A stretch of DNA of 64,000 nt from Ptiloglossa arizonensis (taxonomy: Eukaryota > Arthropoda > Insecta > Hymenoptera > Colletidae). The stretch lies in NCBI RefSeq assembly GCF_051014685.1, contig NW_027478786.1:310001-374000 (forward strand), given 5' to 3'. Under the pieces are notes generated by a model that was not told where the DNA came from, did no database searches, and worked only from the letters and a program-made list of their open reading frames with translations. Positions 23,890 through 38,215 of the stretch are shown in pieces (position 1 is the stretch's first letter; each line of letters starts with the position of its first letter). The position numbers were made by a program, and so were the translations under genes.

Positions 23890-24720
23890 GTTATTGGTTT
23901 CGAGTATCAGACTTGCGAAAATTTTGATGGTTTCTCAACCATTCCTTAACTTCAAACTCCCATATCTCGCGAACGGATTGACGAACTCGAGAAATTCCTG
24001 TTGCATCTGAAAGCACAAACTCGCCCGATTACAATGGTGTGTGTACTTTTCCCCTAGGCCATTCCAGTTATTGGTTTCGAGTATCAGACTTCCGAAAATT
24101 TTGATGGTTTTTCACCCATTCCTCAACTTCAAACTCCCATATCTCGCGAACGGATTGACGAACTCGAGAAATTCCTGTTGCATCTGAAAGTAGAAACTCA
24201 CCCGATTACAATGGTGTGTGTACTTTTCCCCTAAGCCATTCCAGATATTGGTTTCGAGTATCCGACTTGCGAAAATTTTGATGGTTTCTCAACCATTCCT
24301 TAACTTCAAACTCCCATATCTTGCGAACGGATTGACGAACTCGAGAAATTCCTGTTGCATCTGAAAGCAGAAACTCGCCCGATTACAATGGTGTGTGTAC
24401 TTTTCCCCTAGGCCATTCCAGTTATTGGTTTCGAGTATCAGACTTGCGAAAATTTTAATTGTTTCTCAACCATTCCTTAAGTTCAAACTCCCATATCTCG
24501 CGAACGGATGGACGAACTCGAGATATTCCTATTCCATCTGAAAGCAGAAACTCGCCCGATTACAACGGTATGTGTATTTTTCCCCTAGGCCACTGTAGTT
24601 ATTGGTTTCGAGTATCAGACTTGCGAAAATTTTGATGGTTTCTCAACCATTCCTTAACTTCAATCTCCCATATCTCGCGAACGGATTGACGAACTCGAGA
24701 AATTCCTGTTGCATCTGAAA
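23890..24720. repeat. Copy 2 of 885-bp (5-monomer) spaced duplication
   Basis: Partner of 23,005-23,835, with the same ordered variants. It ends where this copy continues as gaaagtagaaactcg and the upstream copy as gaaagcacaaactcg. The pair is nested inside the larger 3,896-bp-offset duplication. Confidence 0.87.
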
Positions 24721-25530
24721 GTAGAAACTCGCCCGATTACAACGGTATGTGTACTTTTCCCCTAGGCCATTCCAGTTATTGGTTTCGAGTATCAGACTTC
24801 CGAAAATTTTGATGGTTTCTCAACCATTCCTTAACTTCAAACTCGCATATCTCGCGAACGGATTGACGAACTCGAGAAATTCCTGTTGCATCTGAAATCA
24901 GAATCTCGCCCGATTGCAACGGTATGTGTATCTTTGCCCTAGGCCATAGTAGTTATTGGTTTCGAGTGTCAGTACTTGCGAAAATTTTGATGGTTTTTCA
25001 ACCATTCCTCAACTTCAAACTCCCATATCTCGCGAACGGATTGACGAACTCGAGAAATTCCTGTTGCATCTGAAAGTAGAAACTCGCCCGATTACAACGG
25101 TATGTGTATTTTTGCCTTAAGCCATAGTAGTTATTGGTTTCGAGTATCAGACTTGCGAAAATTATGATGGTTTCTCAACCATTCCTTAACTTCAAACTCC
25201 CATATCTCGCGAACGGATTGACGAACTCGAGAAATTCCTGTTGCATCTGAAAGCAGAAACTCGCTTGATTACAACGGTATGTGTATTTTTGCCCTAGGCC
25301 ATAGTAGTTATTGGTTTCGAGTATCAGACTTGCGAAAATTATGATGGTTTCTCAACCATTCCTTAACTTCAAACTCCCATATCTCGCGAACGGAATGAGG
25401 AACTCGAGAATTTCCTGTTGCATCTGAAAGTGGAAACTCGCCCGATTACAATGGTGTGTGTACTTTTCCCCTATGCCATTCCAGTTATTGGTTTCGAGTA
25501 TCAGAGTTGCGAAAATTTTAATGGTTTCTC
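24450..25530. repeat. Sub-block also copied to 26,221-27,301 (offset 1,771)
   Basis: Part of the 2.2-kb block appears a third time 10 monomers plus 1 bp downstream. ttcaatctccc is at about 24,662 and 26,433, and gtgtcagtacttg at 24,964 and 26,735. The insertion is therefore present three times (24,964, 26,735, 28,860), spaced 1,771 and 2,125 bp. Confidence 0.87.
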
Positions 25531-26027
25531 AACCATTCCTTAAGTTCAAACTCCCATATCTCGCGAACGGATTGACGAACTAGAGAAATTCCTGTTGCAT
25601 CTGAAAGTAGAAACTCGCTCGATTACAACGGTATGTGTATTTTTCCCCTAGGCCACTGTAGTTATTGGTTTCGTGTATCAGACTTGCGAAAATTTTGATG
25701 GTTTCTCAACCATTCCTTAACTTCAAACTCCCATATCTCGCGAACGGATTGACGAACTCGAGAAATTCCTATTCCATCTGAAAGCAGAAACTCGTCCGAT
25801 TACAACGGTATGTGTATTTTTGCCTTAAGCCATAGTAGTTATTGGTTTCGAGTACCAGACTTGCGAAAATTTTAATGGTTTCTCAACCATTCCTTAACTT
25901 CAAACTCCCATATCTTGCGAACGGATTGACGAACTCGAGAAATTCCTGTTGCATCTGAAAGCAGAAACTCGCCCGATTACAATGGTGTGTGTACTTTTCC
26001 CCTAGGCCACTCCAGTTATTGGTTTCG

Positions 26028-26381
26028 AGTATCAGACTTGCGAAAATTTTAATTGTTTCTCAACCATTCCTTAAGTTCAAACTCCCATATCTCGCGAACG
26101 GATGGACGAACTCGAGACATTCCTATTCCATCTGAAAGCAGAAACTCGCCCGATTACAACGGTATGTGTATTTTTCCCCTAGGCCACTGTAGTTATTGGT
26201 TTCGAGTATCAGACTTGCGAAAATTTTAATTGTTTCTCAACCATTCCTTAAGTTCAAACTCCCATATCTCGCGAACGGATGGACGAACTCGAGACATTCC
26301 TATTCCATCTGAAAGCAGAAACTCGCCCAATTACAACGGTATGTGTATTTTTCCCCTAGGCCACTGTAGTTATTGGTTTCG
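26028..26381. repeat. Local one-monomer tandem duplication
   Basis: Two consecutive monomers both carry ttaattgtttctc, ccttaagttc, gatggacgaactcgagacat and the class C tail. They differ at cgcccgatt against cgcccaatt. In nearby blocks this variant monomer occurs singly, so a one-unit slip is the simplest explanation. Confidence 0.75.
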
Positions 26382-27319
26382 AGTATCAGACTTGCGAAAA
26401 TTTTGATGGTTTCTCAACCATTCCTTAACTTCAATCTCCCATATCTCGCGAACGGATTGACGAACTCGAGAAATTCCTGTTGCATCTGAAAGTAGAAACT
26501 CGCCCGATTACAACGGTATGTGTACTTTTCCCCTAGGCCATTCCAGTTATTGGTTTCGAGTATCAGACTTCCGAAAATTTTGATGGTTTCTCAACCATTC
26601 CTTAACTTCAAACTCGCATATCTCGCGAACGGATTGACGAACTCGAGAAATTCCTGTTGCATCTGAAATCAGAATCTCGCCCGATTGCAACGGTATGTGT
26701 ATCTTTGCCCTAGGCCATAGTAGTTATTGGTTTCGAGTGTCAGTACTTGCGAAAATTTTGATGGTTTTTCAACCATTCCTCAACTTCAAACTCCCATATC
26801 TCGCGAACGGATTGACGAACTCGAGAAATTCCTGTTGCATCTGAAAGTAGAAACTCGCCCGATTACAACGGTATGTGTATTTTTGCCTTAAGCCATAGTA
26901 GTTATTGGTTTCGAGTATCAGACTTGCGAAAATTATGATGGTTTCTCAACCATTCCTTAACTTCAAACTCCCATATCTCGCGAACGGATTGACGAACTCG
27001 AGAAATTCCTGTTGCATCTGAAAGCAGAAACTCGCTTGATTACAACGGTATGTGTATTTTTGCCCTAGGCCATAGTAGTTATTGGTTTCGAGTATCAGAC
27101 TTGCGAAAATTATGATGGTTTCTCAACCATTCCTTAACTTCAAACTCCCATATCTCGCGAACGGAATGAGGAACTCGAGAATTTCCTGTTGCATCTGAAA
27201 GTGGAAACTCGCCCGATTACAATGGTGTGTGTACTTTTCCCCTATGCCATTCCAGTTATTGGTTTCGAGTATCAGAATTGCGAAAATTTTAATGGTTTCT
27301 CAACCACTCCTTAACTTCA

Positions 27320-29536
27320 AACTCCCATATCTTGCGAACGGATTGACGAACTCGAGAAATTCCTGTTGCATCTGAAAGCAGAAACTCGCCCGATTACAAT
27401 GGTGTGTGTACTTTTCCCCTAGGCCATTCCAGTTATTGGTTTCGAGTATCAGACTTGCGAAAATTTTAATTGTTTCTCAACCATTCCTTAAGTTCAAACT
27501 CCCATATCTCGCGAACGGATGGACGAACTCGAGATATTCCTATTCCATCTGAAAGCAGAAACTCGCCCGATTACAACGGTATGTGTATTTTTCCCCTAGG
27601 CCACTGTAGTTATTGGTTTCGAGTATCAGACTTGCGAAAATTTTGATGGTTTCTCAACCATTCCTTAACTTCAATCTCCCATATCTCGCGAACGGATTGA
27701 CGAACTCGAGAAATTCCTGTTGCATCTGAAAGCACAAACTCGCCCGATTACAATGGTGTGTGTACTTTTCCCCTAGGCCACTGTAGTTATTGGTTTCGAG
27801 TATCAGACTTGCGAAAATTTTGATGGTTTCTCAACCATTCCTTAACTTCAAACTCCCATATCTCGCGAACGGATTGACGAACTCGAGAAATTCCTGTTGC
27901 ATCTGAAAGCACAAACTCGCCCGATTACAATGGTGTGTGTACTTTTCCCCTAGGCCATTCCAGTTATTGGTTTCGAGTATCAGACTTCCGAAAATTTTGA
28001 TGGTTTTTCACCCATTCCTCAACTTCAAACTCCCATATCTCGCGAACGGATTGACGAACTCGAGAAATTCCTGTTGCATCTGAAAGTAGAAACTCACCCG
28101 ATTACAATGGTGTGTGTACTTTTCCCCTAAGCCATTCCAGATATTGGTTTCGAGTATCCGACTTGCGAAAATTTTGATGGTTTCTCAACCATTCCTTAAC
28201 TTCAAACTCCCATATCTTGCGAACGGATTGACGAACTCGAGAAATTCCTGTTGCATCTGAAAGCAGAAACTCGCCCGATTACAATGGTGTGTGTACTTTT
28301 CCCCTAGGCCATTCCAGTTATTGGTTTCGAGTATCAGACTTGCGAAAATTTTAATTGTTTCTCAACCATTCCTTAAGTTCAAACTCCCATATCTCGCGAA
28401 CGGATGGACGAACTCGAGATATTCCTATTCCATCTGAAAGCAGAAACTCGCCCGATTACAACGGTATGTGTATTTTTCCCCTAGGCCACTGTAGTTATTG
28501 GTTTCGAGTATCAGACTTGCGAAAATTTTGATGGTTTCTCAACCATTCCTTAACTTCAATCTCCCATATCTCGCGAACGGATTGACGAACTCGAGAAATT
28601 CCTGTTGCATCTGAAAGTAGAAACTCGCCCGATTACAACGGTATGTGTACTTTTCCCCTAGGCCATTCCAGTTATTGGTTTCGAGTATCAGACTTCCGAA
28701 AATTTTGATGGTTTCTCAACCATTCCTTAACTTCAAACTCGCATATCTCGCGAACGGATTGACGAACTCGAGAAATTCCTGTTGCATCTGAAATCAGAAT
28801 CTCGCCCGATTGCAACGGTATGTGTATCTTTGCCCTAGGCCATAGTAGTTATTGGTTTCGAGTGTCAGTACTTGCGAAAATTTTGATGGTTTTTCAACCA
28901 TTCCTCAACTTCAAACTCCCATATCTCGCGAACGGATTGACGAACTCGAGAAATTCCTGTTGCATCTGAAAGTAGAAACTCGCCCGATTACAACGGTATG
29001 TGTATTTTTGCCTTAAGCCATAGTAGTTATTGGTTTCGAGTATCAGACTTGCGAAAATTATGATGGTTTGTCAACCATTCCTTAACTTCAAACTCCCATA
29101 TCTCGCGAACGGATTGACGAACTCGAGAAATTCCTGTTGCATCTGAAAGCAGAAACTCGCTTGATTACAACGGTATGTGTATTTTTGCCCTAGGCCATAG
29201 TAGTTATTGGTTTCGAGTATCAGACTTGCGAAAATTATGATGGTTTCTCAACCATTCCTTAACTTCAAACTCCCATATCTCGCGAACGGAATGAGGAACT
29301 CGAGAATTTCCTGTTGCATCTGAAAGTGGAAACTCGCCCGATTACAATGGTGTGTGTACTTTTCCCCTATGCCATTCCAGTTATTGGTTTCGAGTATCAG
29401 AATTGCGAAAATTTTAATGGTTTCTCAACCATTCCTTAAGTTCAAACTCCCATATCTCGCGAACGGATTGACGAACTAGAGAAATTCCTGTTGCATCTGA
29501 AAGTAGAAACTCGCTCGATTACAACGGTATGTGTAT
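27320..29536. repeat. About 2.2-kb block, copy 2
   Basis: Downstream partner of 23,424-25,640 at an offset of 3,896 bp. The copies are nearly identical; a visible private change here is gatggtttgtcaacc at about 29,065. After about 29,537 this copy continues with 'gtaattactgg', while the upstream copy continues with a class C tail. Confidence 0.87.
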
Positions 29537-32500
29537 TTTTGCCCTAGGCCATAGTAATTACTGGTTTCGAGTATCAGGCTTGCGAAAATTATGATGGTTT
29601 CTCAACCATTCCTTAACTTCAAACTCCCATATCTCGCGAACGGAATGAGGAACTCGAGAAATTCCTGTTGCATCTGAAAGTGGAATTTCGCCCGATTACA
29701 ATGGTGTGTGTACTTTTCCCCTATGCCATTCCAGTTATTGGTTTCGAGTATCAGACTTGCGAAAATTTTAATGGTTTCTCAACCATTCCTTAAGTTCAAA
29801 CTCCCATATCTCGCGAACGGATTGACGAACTAGAGAAATTCCTATTCCATCTGAAAGCAGAAACTCGCCCGAATACAACGGTATGTGTATTTTTGCCCTG
29901 GGCCATAGTAGTTATTGGTTTCGAGTATCAGACTTGCGAAAATTTTAATGGTTTCTCAACCATTCCTTAACTTCAGATCCCATATCTCGCGAACGTATTG
30001 ACGAACTCGAGAAATTCCTGTTGCATCTGAAAGTAGAATCTCGCCCGATAACAACGGTATGTGTATTTTTGCCCTAGGCCATAGTAGTTACTGGTTTCGA
30101 GTATCAGACTTGCGAAAATTTCGATGGTTTCTCAACCATTCCTTAACTTCAAACTCCCATATGTCGCGAACGAATTGCCGAACTCGAGAAATTCCTGTTG
30201 CATCTGAAAGCAGATACTCGCCCGATTACAATGGTGTGTGTAGTTTTCCCCTAGGCCATTCCAGTTATTGGTTTCGAGTATCAGACTTTCGAAAATTTTT
30301 ATGGTTTTTCAACCATTCCTTAACTTCAAACTCCCATATCTCGCGAACGGATTGACGAACTCGAGAAATTCCTGTTGCATCTGAAAGTAGAAACTCGCCC
30401 GATTACAACGGTATGTGTATTTTTCCCCTAGGCCATTGTAGTCATTGGTTTCGAGTATTAGACTTGCGAAAATTTTGATGGTTTCTCAACCATTCCTTAA
30501 CTTCAAACTCCCATATCTCGCGAACGGATTGACGAACTCGAGAAATTCCTGTTGCATCTGAAAGTAGAAACTCGCCCGATTACAACGGTATGTGTACTTT
30601 TCCCCTAGGCCATTCCAGTTATTGGTTTCGAGTATCAGACTTCCGAAAATTTTGATGGTTTCTCAACCATTCCTAAACTTCAAACTCCCATATCTCGCGA
30701 ACGGATTGACGAACTCGAGAAATTCCTGTTGCATCTGAAATCAGAATCTCGCCCGATTACAACGGTATGTGTATTTTTGCCCTAGGCCATAGTAGTTATT
30801 GGTTTCGAGTTTCAGTACTTGCGAAAATTTTGATGGTTTTTCAACCATTCCTCAACTTCAAACTCCCATATCTCGCGAACGGATTGACGAACTCGAGAAA
30901 TTCCTGTTGCATCTGAAAGTAGAAACTCGCCCGATTACAACGGTATGTGTATTTTTGCCTTAAGCCATAGTAGTTATTGGTTTCGAGTATCAGACTTGCG
31001 AAAATTATGATGGTTTCTCAACCATTCCTTAACTTCAAACTCCCATATCTCGCGAACGGATTGACGAACTCGAGAAATTCCTGTTGCATCTGAAAGCAGA
31101 AACTCGCCCGATTACAACGGTATGTGTATTTTTGCCCTGGGCCATAGTAGTTATTGGTTTCGAGTACCAGACTTGCGAAAATTTTAATGGTTTCTCAACC
31201 ATTCCTTAACTTCAAACTCCCATATCTCGCGAACGGATTGACGAACTCGAGAAATTCCTGTTGCATCTGAAAGTAGAAACTCGCCCGATTACAACGGTAT
31301 GTGTATTTTTGCCCTAGGCCATAGTAGTTATTGGTTTCGAGTATCGGACTTGCGAAAATTATGATGGTTTCTCAACCATTCCTTAACTTCAAACTCCCAT
31401 ATCTCGCGAACGGAATGAGGAACTCGAGAAATTCCTGTTGCATCTGAAAGAGGGAACTCGCCCGATTACAATGGTGTGTGTACTTTTCCCCTAGGCCATT
31501 CCAGTTATTGGTTTCGAGTATCAGACTTGCGAAAATTTTAATTGTTTCTCAACCATTCCTTAAGTTCAAACTCCCATATCTCGCGAAGGGATTGACGAAC
31601 TCGAGACATTCCTATTCCATCTGAAAGCAGAAACTCGTCCGATTACAATGGTATGTGTATTTTTCCCCTAGGCCACTGTAGTTATTGGTTTCGAGTATCA
31701 GACTTGCGAAAATTTTGATGGTTTCTCAACCATTCCTTAACTTCAAACTCCCATATCTCGCGAACGGACTGACGAACTCGAGAAATTCCTGTTGCATCTG
31801 AAAGCACGAACTCGCCCGATTACAATGGTGTGTGTACTTTTCCCCTAAGCCATTCCAGTTATTGGTTTCGAGTATCAGACTTCCGAAAATTTTGATGGTT
31901 TTTCACCCATTCCTCAACTTCAAACTCCCATATCTCGCGAACGGATTGACGAACTCGAGTAATTCCTGTTGCATCTGAAAGCACAAACTCGCCCGATTAC
32001 AATGGTGTGTGTACTTTTCCCCTAGGCCATTCCAGTTATTGGTTTCGAGTATCAGACTTGCGAAAATTTTGATGGTTTCTCAACCATTCCTTAACTTCAA
32101 ACTCCCATATCTTGCGAACGGATTGACGAACTCGAGAAATTCCTATTGCATCTGAAAGCAGAAACTCGCCCGATTACAACGGTATGTGTATTTTTGCCCT
32201 GGGCCATAGTAGTTATTGGTTTCGAGTATCAGACTTGCGAAAATTTTAATGGTTTCTCAACCATTCCTTAGCTTCAAACTCCCATATTTCGCGAACGGAT
32301 TGACGAACTCGAGAAATTCCTGTTGCATCTTAAAGCACAAACTCGCCCGATTACAATGGTGTGTGTAGTTTTCGCCTAGGCCATTCCGGTTATTGGTTTC
32401 GAGTATCAGACTTCCGAAAATTTTGATGGTTTCTCAACCATTCCTTAAATTCAAACTCCCATATCTCGCGAACGAATTGACGAACTCGAGAAATTCCTGT

Positions 32501-32537
32501 TGCATCTGAAAGCAGAAACTCGCCCGATTACTATGGT
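29537..32537. repeat. Mixed satellite stretch, A/B/C classes intermingled
   Basis: Monomers of all three tail classes with no single tandem unit that I could define. It contains a one-base deletion 'cttcagatccc' at about 29,976, a 'tttcagtacttg' insertion at about 30,812, and the first 'ttcgatgg' with 'catatgtcgcg' monomer (about 30,120-30,170), which recurs in the 32.5-34.2 kb region 14 monomers plus 1 bp downstream. No gene or insert is seen. Confidence 0.75.
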
Positions 32538-33245
32538 ATGTGTATTTTTGCTCTAGGCCATAGTAGTTATTGGTTTCGAGTATCAGACTTGCGAAAATTT
32601 CGATGGTTTCTCAACCATTCCTTAACTTCAAACTCCCATATGTCGCGAACGGATTGCCGAACTCGAGAAATTCCTGTTGCATCTGAAAGCAGATACTCGC
32701 CCGATTACAATGGTGTGTGTAGTTTTCCCCTAGGCCATTCCAGTTATTGGTTTCGAGTATCAGACTTGCGAAATTTTTGATGGTTTCTCAACCATTCCTT
32801 AACTTCAAACTCCCATATCTCGCGAACGGATTGACGAACTCGAGAAATTCCTGTTGCATCTGAAAGCAGAAACTCGCCCGATTACTACGGTATGTGTATT
32901 TTTGCTCTAGGCCATAGTAGTTATTGGTTTCGAGTATCAGACTTGCGAAAATTTCGATGGTTTCTCAACCATTCCTTAACTTCAAACTCCCATATGTCGC
33001 GAACGGATTGCCGAACTCGAGAAATTCCTGTTGCATCTGAAAGCAGATACTCGCCCGATTACAATGGTGTGTGTAGTTTTCCCCTAGGCCATTCCAGTTA
33101 TTGGTTTCGAGTATCAGACTTGCGAAATTTTTGATGGTTTCTCAACCATTCCTTAACTTCAAACTCCCATATCTCGCGAACGGATTGACGATCTCGAGAA
33201 ATTCCTGTTGCATCTGAAAGCAGAAACTCGCCCGATTACATCGGT
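32538..33245. repeat. Tandem 2-monomer (354-bp) duplication
   Basis: The pair 'ttttgctctagg', ttcgatgg, catatgtcgcg, gattgccg, gcagatactcg, gtgtgtagttttcccc, gaaatttttgatgg occurs at 32,538 and again at 32,892, exactly 354 bp apart. A third copy starts at about 33,954 (6 monomers further on). Within these copies one plus-strand frame stays open for 80 to 117 codons, because gattgccg and ttcgatgg remove the two regular stops. Confidence 0.88.
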
Positions 33246-36200
33246 ATGTGTATTTTTGCTCTAGGCCATAGTAGTTATTGGTTTCGAGTATCAGACTTTC
33301 GAAAATTTTTATGGTTTTTCAACCATTCCTTAACTTCAAACTCCCATATCTCGCGAACGGATTGACGAACTCGAGAAATTCCTGTTACATCTGAAAGTAG
33401 AAACTCGCCCGATTACAACGGTATGTGTATTTTTCCCCTAGGCCATTCCAGTTATTGGTTTCGAGTATCAGACTTGCGAAAATTTTAATTGTTTCTCAAC
33501 CATTCCTTAAGTTCAAACTCCCATATCTCGCGAACGGATTGACGAACTCGAGACATTCCTATTCCATCTGAAAGCAGAAACTCGCCCGATTACAATGGTA
33601 TGTGTATTTTTCCCCTAGGCCACTGTAGTTATTGGTTTCGAGTATCAGACTTGCGAAAATTTTGATGGTTTCTCAACCATTCCTTAACTTCAAACTCCCA
33701 TATCTCGCGAACGGAATGAGGAACTCGAGAAATTCCTGTTGCATCTGAAAGTGGAAACTCGCCCGATTACAATGGTGTGTGTACTTTTCCCCTAGGCCAT
33801 TCCAGTTATTGGTTTCGAGTATCAGACTTGCGAAAATTTTAATTGTTTCTCAACCATTCCTTAAGTTCAAACTCCCATATCTCGCGAACGGATGGACGAA
33901 CTCGAGACATTCCTATTCCATCTGAAAGCAGAAACTCGCTCGATTACTACGGTATGTGTATTTTTGCTCTAGGCCATAGTAGTTATTGGTTTCGAGTATC
34001 AGACTTGCGAAAATTTCGATGGTTTCTCAACCATTCCTTAACTTCAAACTCCCATATGTCGCGAACGGATTGCCGAACTCGAGAAATTCCTGTTGCATCT
34101 GAAAGCAGATACTCGCCCGATTACAATGGTGTGTGTAGTTTTCCCCTAGGCCATTCCAGTTATTGGTTTCGAGTATCAGACTTGCGAAATTTTTGATGGT
34201 TTCTCAACCATTCCTTAACTTCAAACTCCCATATCTCGCGAACGGATTGACGATCTCGAGAAATTCCTGTTGCATCTGAAAGCACAAACTCGCCCGATTA
34301 CAATGGTGTGTGTACTTTTCCCCTAGGCCATTCCAGTTATTGGTTTCGAGTATCAGACTTGCGAAAATTTTGATGGTTTCTCAACCATTCCTTAACTTCA
34401 AACTCCCATATCTTGCGAACGGATTGACGAACTCGAGAAATTCCTGTTGCATCTGAAAGCAGAAACTCGCCCGATTACAACGGTATGTGTATTTTTGCCC
34501 TGGGCCATAGTAGTTATTGGTTTCGAGTATCAGACTTGCGAAAATTTTAATGGTTTCTCAACCATTCCTTAGCTTCAAACTCCCATATTTCGGGAACGGA
34601 TTGACGAACTCGAGAAATTCCTGTTGCATCTGAAAGCAGAATCTCGCCCGACTACAACGGCATGTGTATTTTTGCGCTAGGCCATAGTAGTTATTGGTTT
34701 CGAGTATCGGACTTGCGAAAATTATGATGGTTTCTCAACCATTCCTTAACTTCAAACTCCCATATCTCGCGAACGGAATGAGGAACTCGAGAAATTCCTG
34801 TTGCATCTGAAAGTGGAAACTCGCCCGATTACAATGGTGTGTGTACTTTTCCCCTAGGCCATTCCAGTTATTGGTTTCGAGTATCAGACTTGCGAAAATT
34901 TTAATTGTTTCTCAACCATTCCTTAAGTTCAAACTCCCATATCTCGCGAACGGATGGACGAACTCGAGACATTCCTATTCCATCTGAAAGCAGAAACTCG
35001 CCCGATTACAACGGTATGTGTATTTTTCCCCTAGGCCACTGTAGTTATTGGTTTCGAGTATCAGACTTGCGAAAATTTTGATGGTTTCGCAACCATTCCT
35101 TAACTTCAAACTCCCATATCTCGCGAACGGATTGACGAACTCGAGAAATTCCTGTTGCATCTGAAAGCAGAATCTCGCCCGATTACAACGGTATGTGTAT
35201 TTTTGCCCTAGGCCATAGTAGTTATTGGTTTCGAGTATCAGACTTGCGAAAATTATGATGGTTTCTCAACCATTCCTTAACTTCAAACTCCCATACCTCG
35301 CGAACAGAATGAGGAACTCGAGAAATTCCTGTTGCATCTGAAAGTGGAAACTCGCCCGATTACAATGGTGTGTGTACTTTTCCTCTAGGCCATTCCAGTT
35401 ATTGGTTTCGAGTATCAGACTTGCGAAAATTTTAATGGTTTCTTAACCATTCCTTAAGTTCAAACTCCCATATCTCGCGAACGGATTGACGAACTCGAGA
35501 AATTCCTGTTGCATCTGAAAGCAGAAACTCGCCCGATTACAACGCTATGTGTATTTTTGCCCTGGGCCATAGTAGTTATTGGTTTCGAGTATCAGACTTG
35601 CGAAAACTTTAATGGTTTCTCAACCATTCCTTAACTTCAAACTTCCATATCTCGCGAACGGTTTGACGAACTCGAGAAATTCCTGTTGCATCTGAAAGCA
35701 GAAACTCGTCCGATTACAACGGTATGTGTATTTTTGCCCTAGGCCATAGTAGTTATTGGTTTCGAGTATCGGACTTGTGAAAATTATGATGGTTTCTCAA
35801 CCATTCCTTAACTTCAAATTCCCATATCTCGCGAACGGAATGAGGAACTCGAGAAATTCCTGTTGCGTCTGAAAGTGGAAACTCGCCCGATTACAATGGT
35901 GTGTGTACTTTTCCCCTAGGCCATTCCTGTTATTGGTTTCGAGTATCAGACTTGCGATAATTTTAATTGTTTCTCAACCATTCCTTAAGTTCAAACTCCC
36001 ATATCTCGCGAACGGATGGACGAACTCGAGACATTCCTATTCCATGTGAAAGCAGAAACTCGCCCGATTACAACGGTATGTGTATTTTTCCCCTAGGCCA
36101 CTGTAGTTATTGGTTTCGAGTACCAGACTTGCGAAAATTTTGATGGTTTCTCAACCATTCCTTAACTTCAAACTCCCATATCTCGCGAACGGATTGACGA

Positions 36201-37030
36201 TCTCGAGAAATTCCTATTCCATCTGAAAGCAGAAACTCGTCCGATTACAACGGTATGTGTATTTTTGCCTTAAGCCATAGTAGTTATTGGTTTCGAGTAC
36301 CAGACTTGCGAAAATTTTAATGGTTTCTCAACCATTCCTTAACTTCAAACTCCCATATCTCGCGAACGGATTGACGAACTCGAGAAATTCCTGTTGCATC
36401 TGAAAGTAGAAACTCGCCCGATTTCAACGGTATGTGTATTTTTGCCCTAGGCCATAGTAGTTATTGGTTTCGACTATCAGACTTGCGAAAATTGTGATGG
36501 TTTCTCAACCATTCCTTAACTTCAAACTCCCATATCTCGCGAACGGAATGAGGAACTCGAGCAATTCCTGTTGCATCTGAAAGTGGAAACTCGCCCGATT
36601 ACAAAGGTGTGTGTACTTTTCCCCTAGGCCATTCCAGTTATTGGTTTCGAGTATCAGACTTGCGAAAATTTTAATGGTTTCTCAACCACTCCTTAACTTC
36701 AAACTCCCATATCTTGCGAACGGATTGACGAACTCGAGAAATTCCTGTTGCATCTGAAAGCAGAAACTCGCCCGATTACAACGGTATGTGTATTTTTGGC
36801 CTGGGCCATAGTAGTTATTGGTTTCGAGTACCAGACTTGCGAAAATTTTAATGGTTTCTCAACCAGTCCTTAACATCATACTCCCATATCTCGCGAACGG
36901 ATTGACGAACTCGAGGAATTCCTGTTGCATCTGAAAGTTGAAACTCGCCCGATTACAACGGTATGTGTATTTTTGCCCTAGGCCATAGTAGTTATTGGTT
37001 TCGACTATCAGACTTGCGAAAATTGTGATG
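33246..37030. repeat. Mixed satellite stretch with isolated repeats of earlier variants
   Basis: Contains the third copy of the 'gctctagg'/'tcgatgg' pair at about 33,951-34,260 and several ttaattgtttctc plus gatggacg monomers, for example near 33,840, 34,905 and 35,965. Class B monomers with gccctgggcc and gccttaagcc are mixed in. I could not define one higher-order unit here and see no non-satellite insert. Confidence 0.75.
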
Positions 37031-38215
37031 GTTTCTCAACCATTCCTTAACTTCAAACTCCCATATCTCGCGAACGGATTGACGAACTCGAGAAATTCCT
37101 GTTGCATCTGAAAGTAGAAAGTCGCCCGATTACAATGGTCTGTGTACTTTTCCCCTAAGCCATTCCAGTTATTGGTTTCGAGTATCCGACTTGCGAAAAT
37201 TTTGATGGTTTCTCAACCATTCCTTAACTTCAAACTCCCATATCTTGCGAACCGATTGACGAACTCGAGAAATTCCTGTTGCATCTGAAAGCAGAAACTC
37301 GCCCGATTACAATGGTGTGTGTACTTTTCCCCTAGGCCATTCCAGTTATTGGTTTCGAGTATCAGACTTGCGAAAATTTTAATTGTTTCTCAACCATTCC
37401 TTAAGTCCAAACTCCCATATCTCGCGAACGGATGGACGAACTCGAGACATTCCTATTCCATCTGAAAGCAGAAACTCGCCCGATTACAACGGTATGTGTA
37501 TTTTTCCCCTAGGCCACTGTAGTTATTGGTTTCGAGTATCAGACTTGCGAAAATTTTGATGGTTTCTCAACCATTCCTTAAGTTCAAACTCCCATATCTC
37601 GCGAACGGATTGACGAACTCGAGAAATTCCTGTTGCACCTGAAAGTAGAAACTCGCTCGATTACAACGGTATGTGTACTTTTCCCCTAGGCCATTCCAGT
37701 TATTGGTTTCGAGTATCAGACTTCCGAAAATTTTGATGGTATCTCAACCATTCCTTAACTTCAAACTCCCATATCTCGCGAACCGATTGACGAACTCGAG
37801 AAATTCCTGTTGCATCTGAAATCAGAATCTCGCCCGATTACAAGGGTATGTGTATTTTTGCCTTAAGCCATAGTAGTTATTGGTTTCGAGTATCAGACTT
37901 GCGAAAATTATGATGGTTTCTCAACCATTCCTTAACTTCAAACTCCCATATCTCGTGAACGGATTGACGAACTCGAGAAATTCCTGTTGCATCTTAAAGC
38001 ACAAACTCGCCCGATTACAATGGTGTGTGTAGTTTCCCCCTAGGCCATTCCGGTTATTGGTTTCGAGTATCAGACTTCCGAAAATTTTGATGGTTTCTCA
38101 ACCATTCCTTAACTTCAAACTCCCATATCTCGCGAACGGATTGACGAACTCGAGAAATTCCTGTTGCATCTGAAAGCAGAAACTCGCCCGATTACAACGG
38201 TATGTGTATTTTTGC
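37031..38215. repeat. 18-monomer-spaced block, copy 1 (offset 3,185)
   Basis: Matches 40,216-41,400. Markers are gaaagtcgcccg, tatcttgcgaaccg (37,243 and 40,428), ccttaagtccaaac, gcacctgaaag, gatggtatctc, acaagggtatg, ctcgtgaacgg and gtagtttccccc. After the 'gctctagg' tail at about 38,215, this copy contains two additional monomers (about 38,216-38,570) that its partner lacks. Confidence 0.85.

Larger units (their letters stand above)
23424..25640. repeat. About 2.2-kb block, copy 1 (offset 3,896 to copy 2)
   Basis: Matches 27,320-29,536 with an offset of 22 monomers plus 2 bp. Markers include ttaattgtttctc (23,577 and 27,473), the 'gcacccattcc' series, ttcaatctccc, aactcgcatatc, gaaatcagaatctcg, the one-base insertion gtgtcagtacttg (24,964 and 28,860), and gctTGATTACAACG. 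The two extra bases are accounted for by two copies of that insertion lying between the partners. Confidence 0.88.
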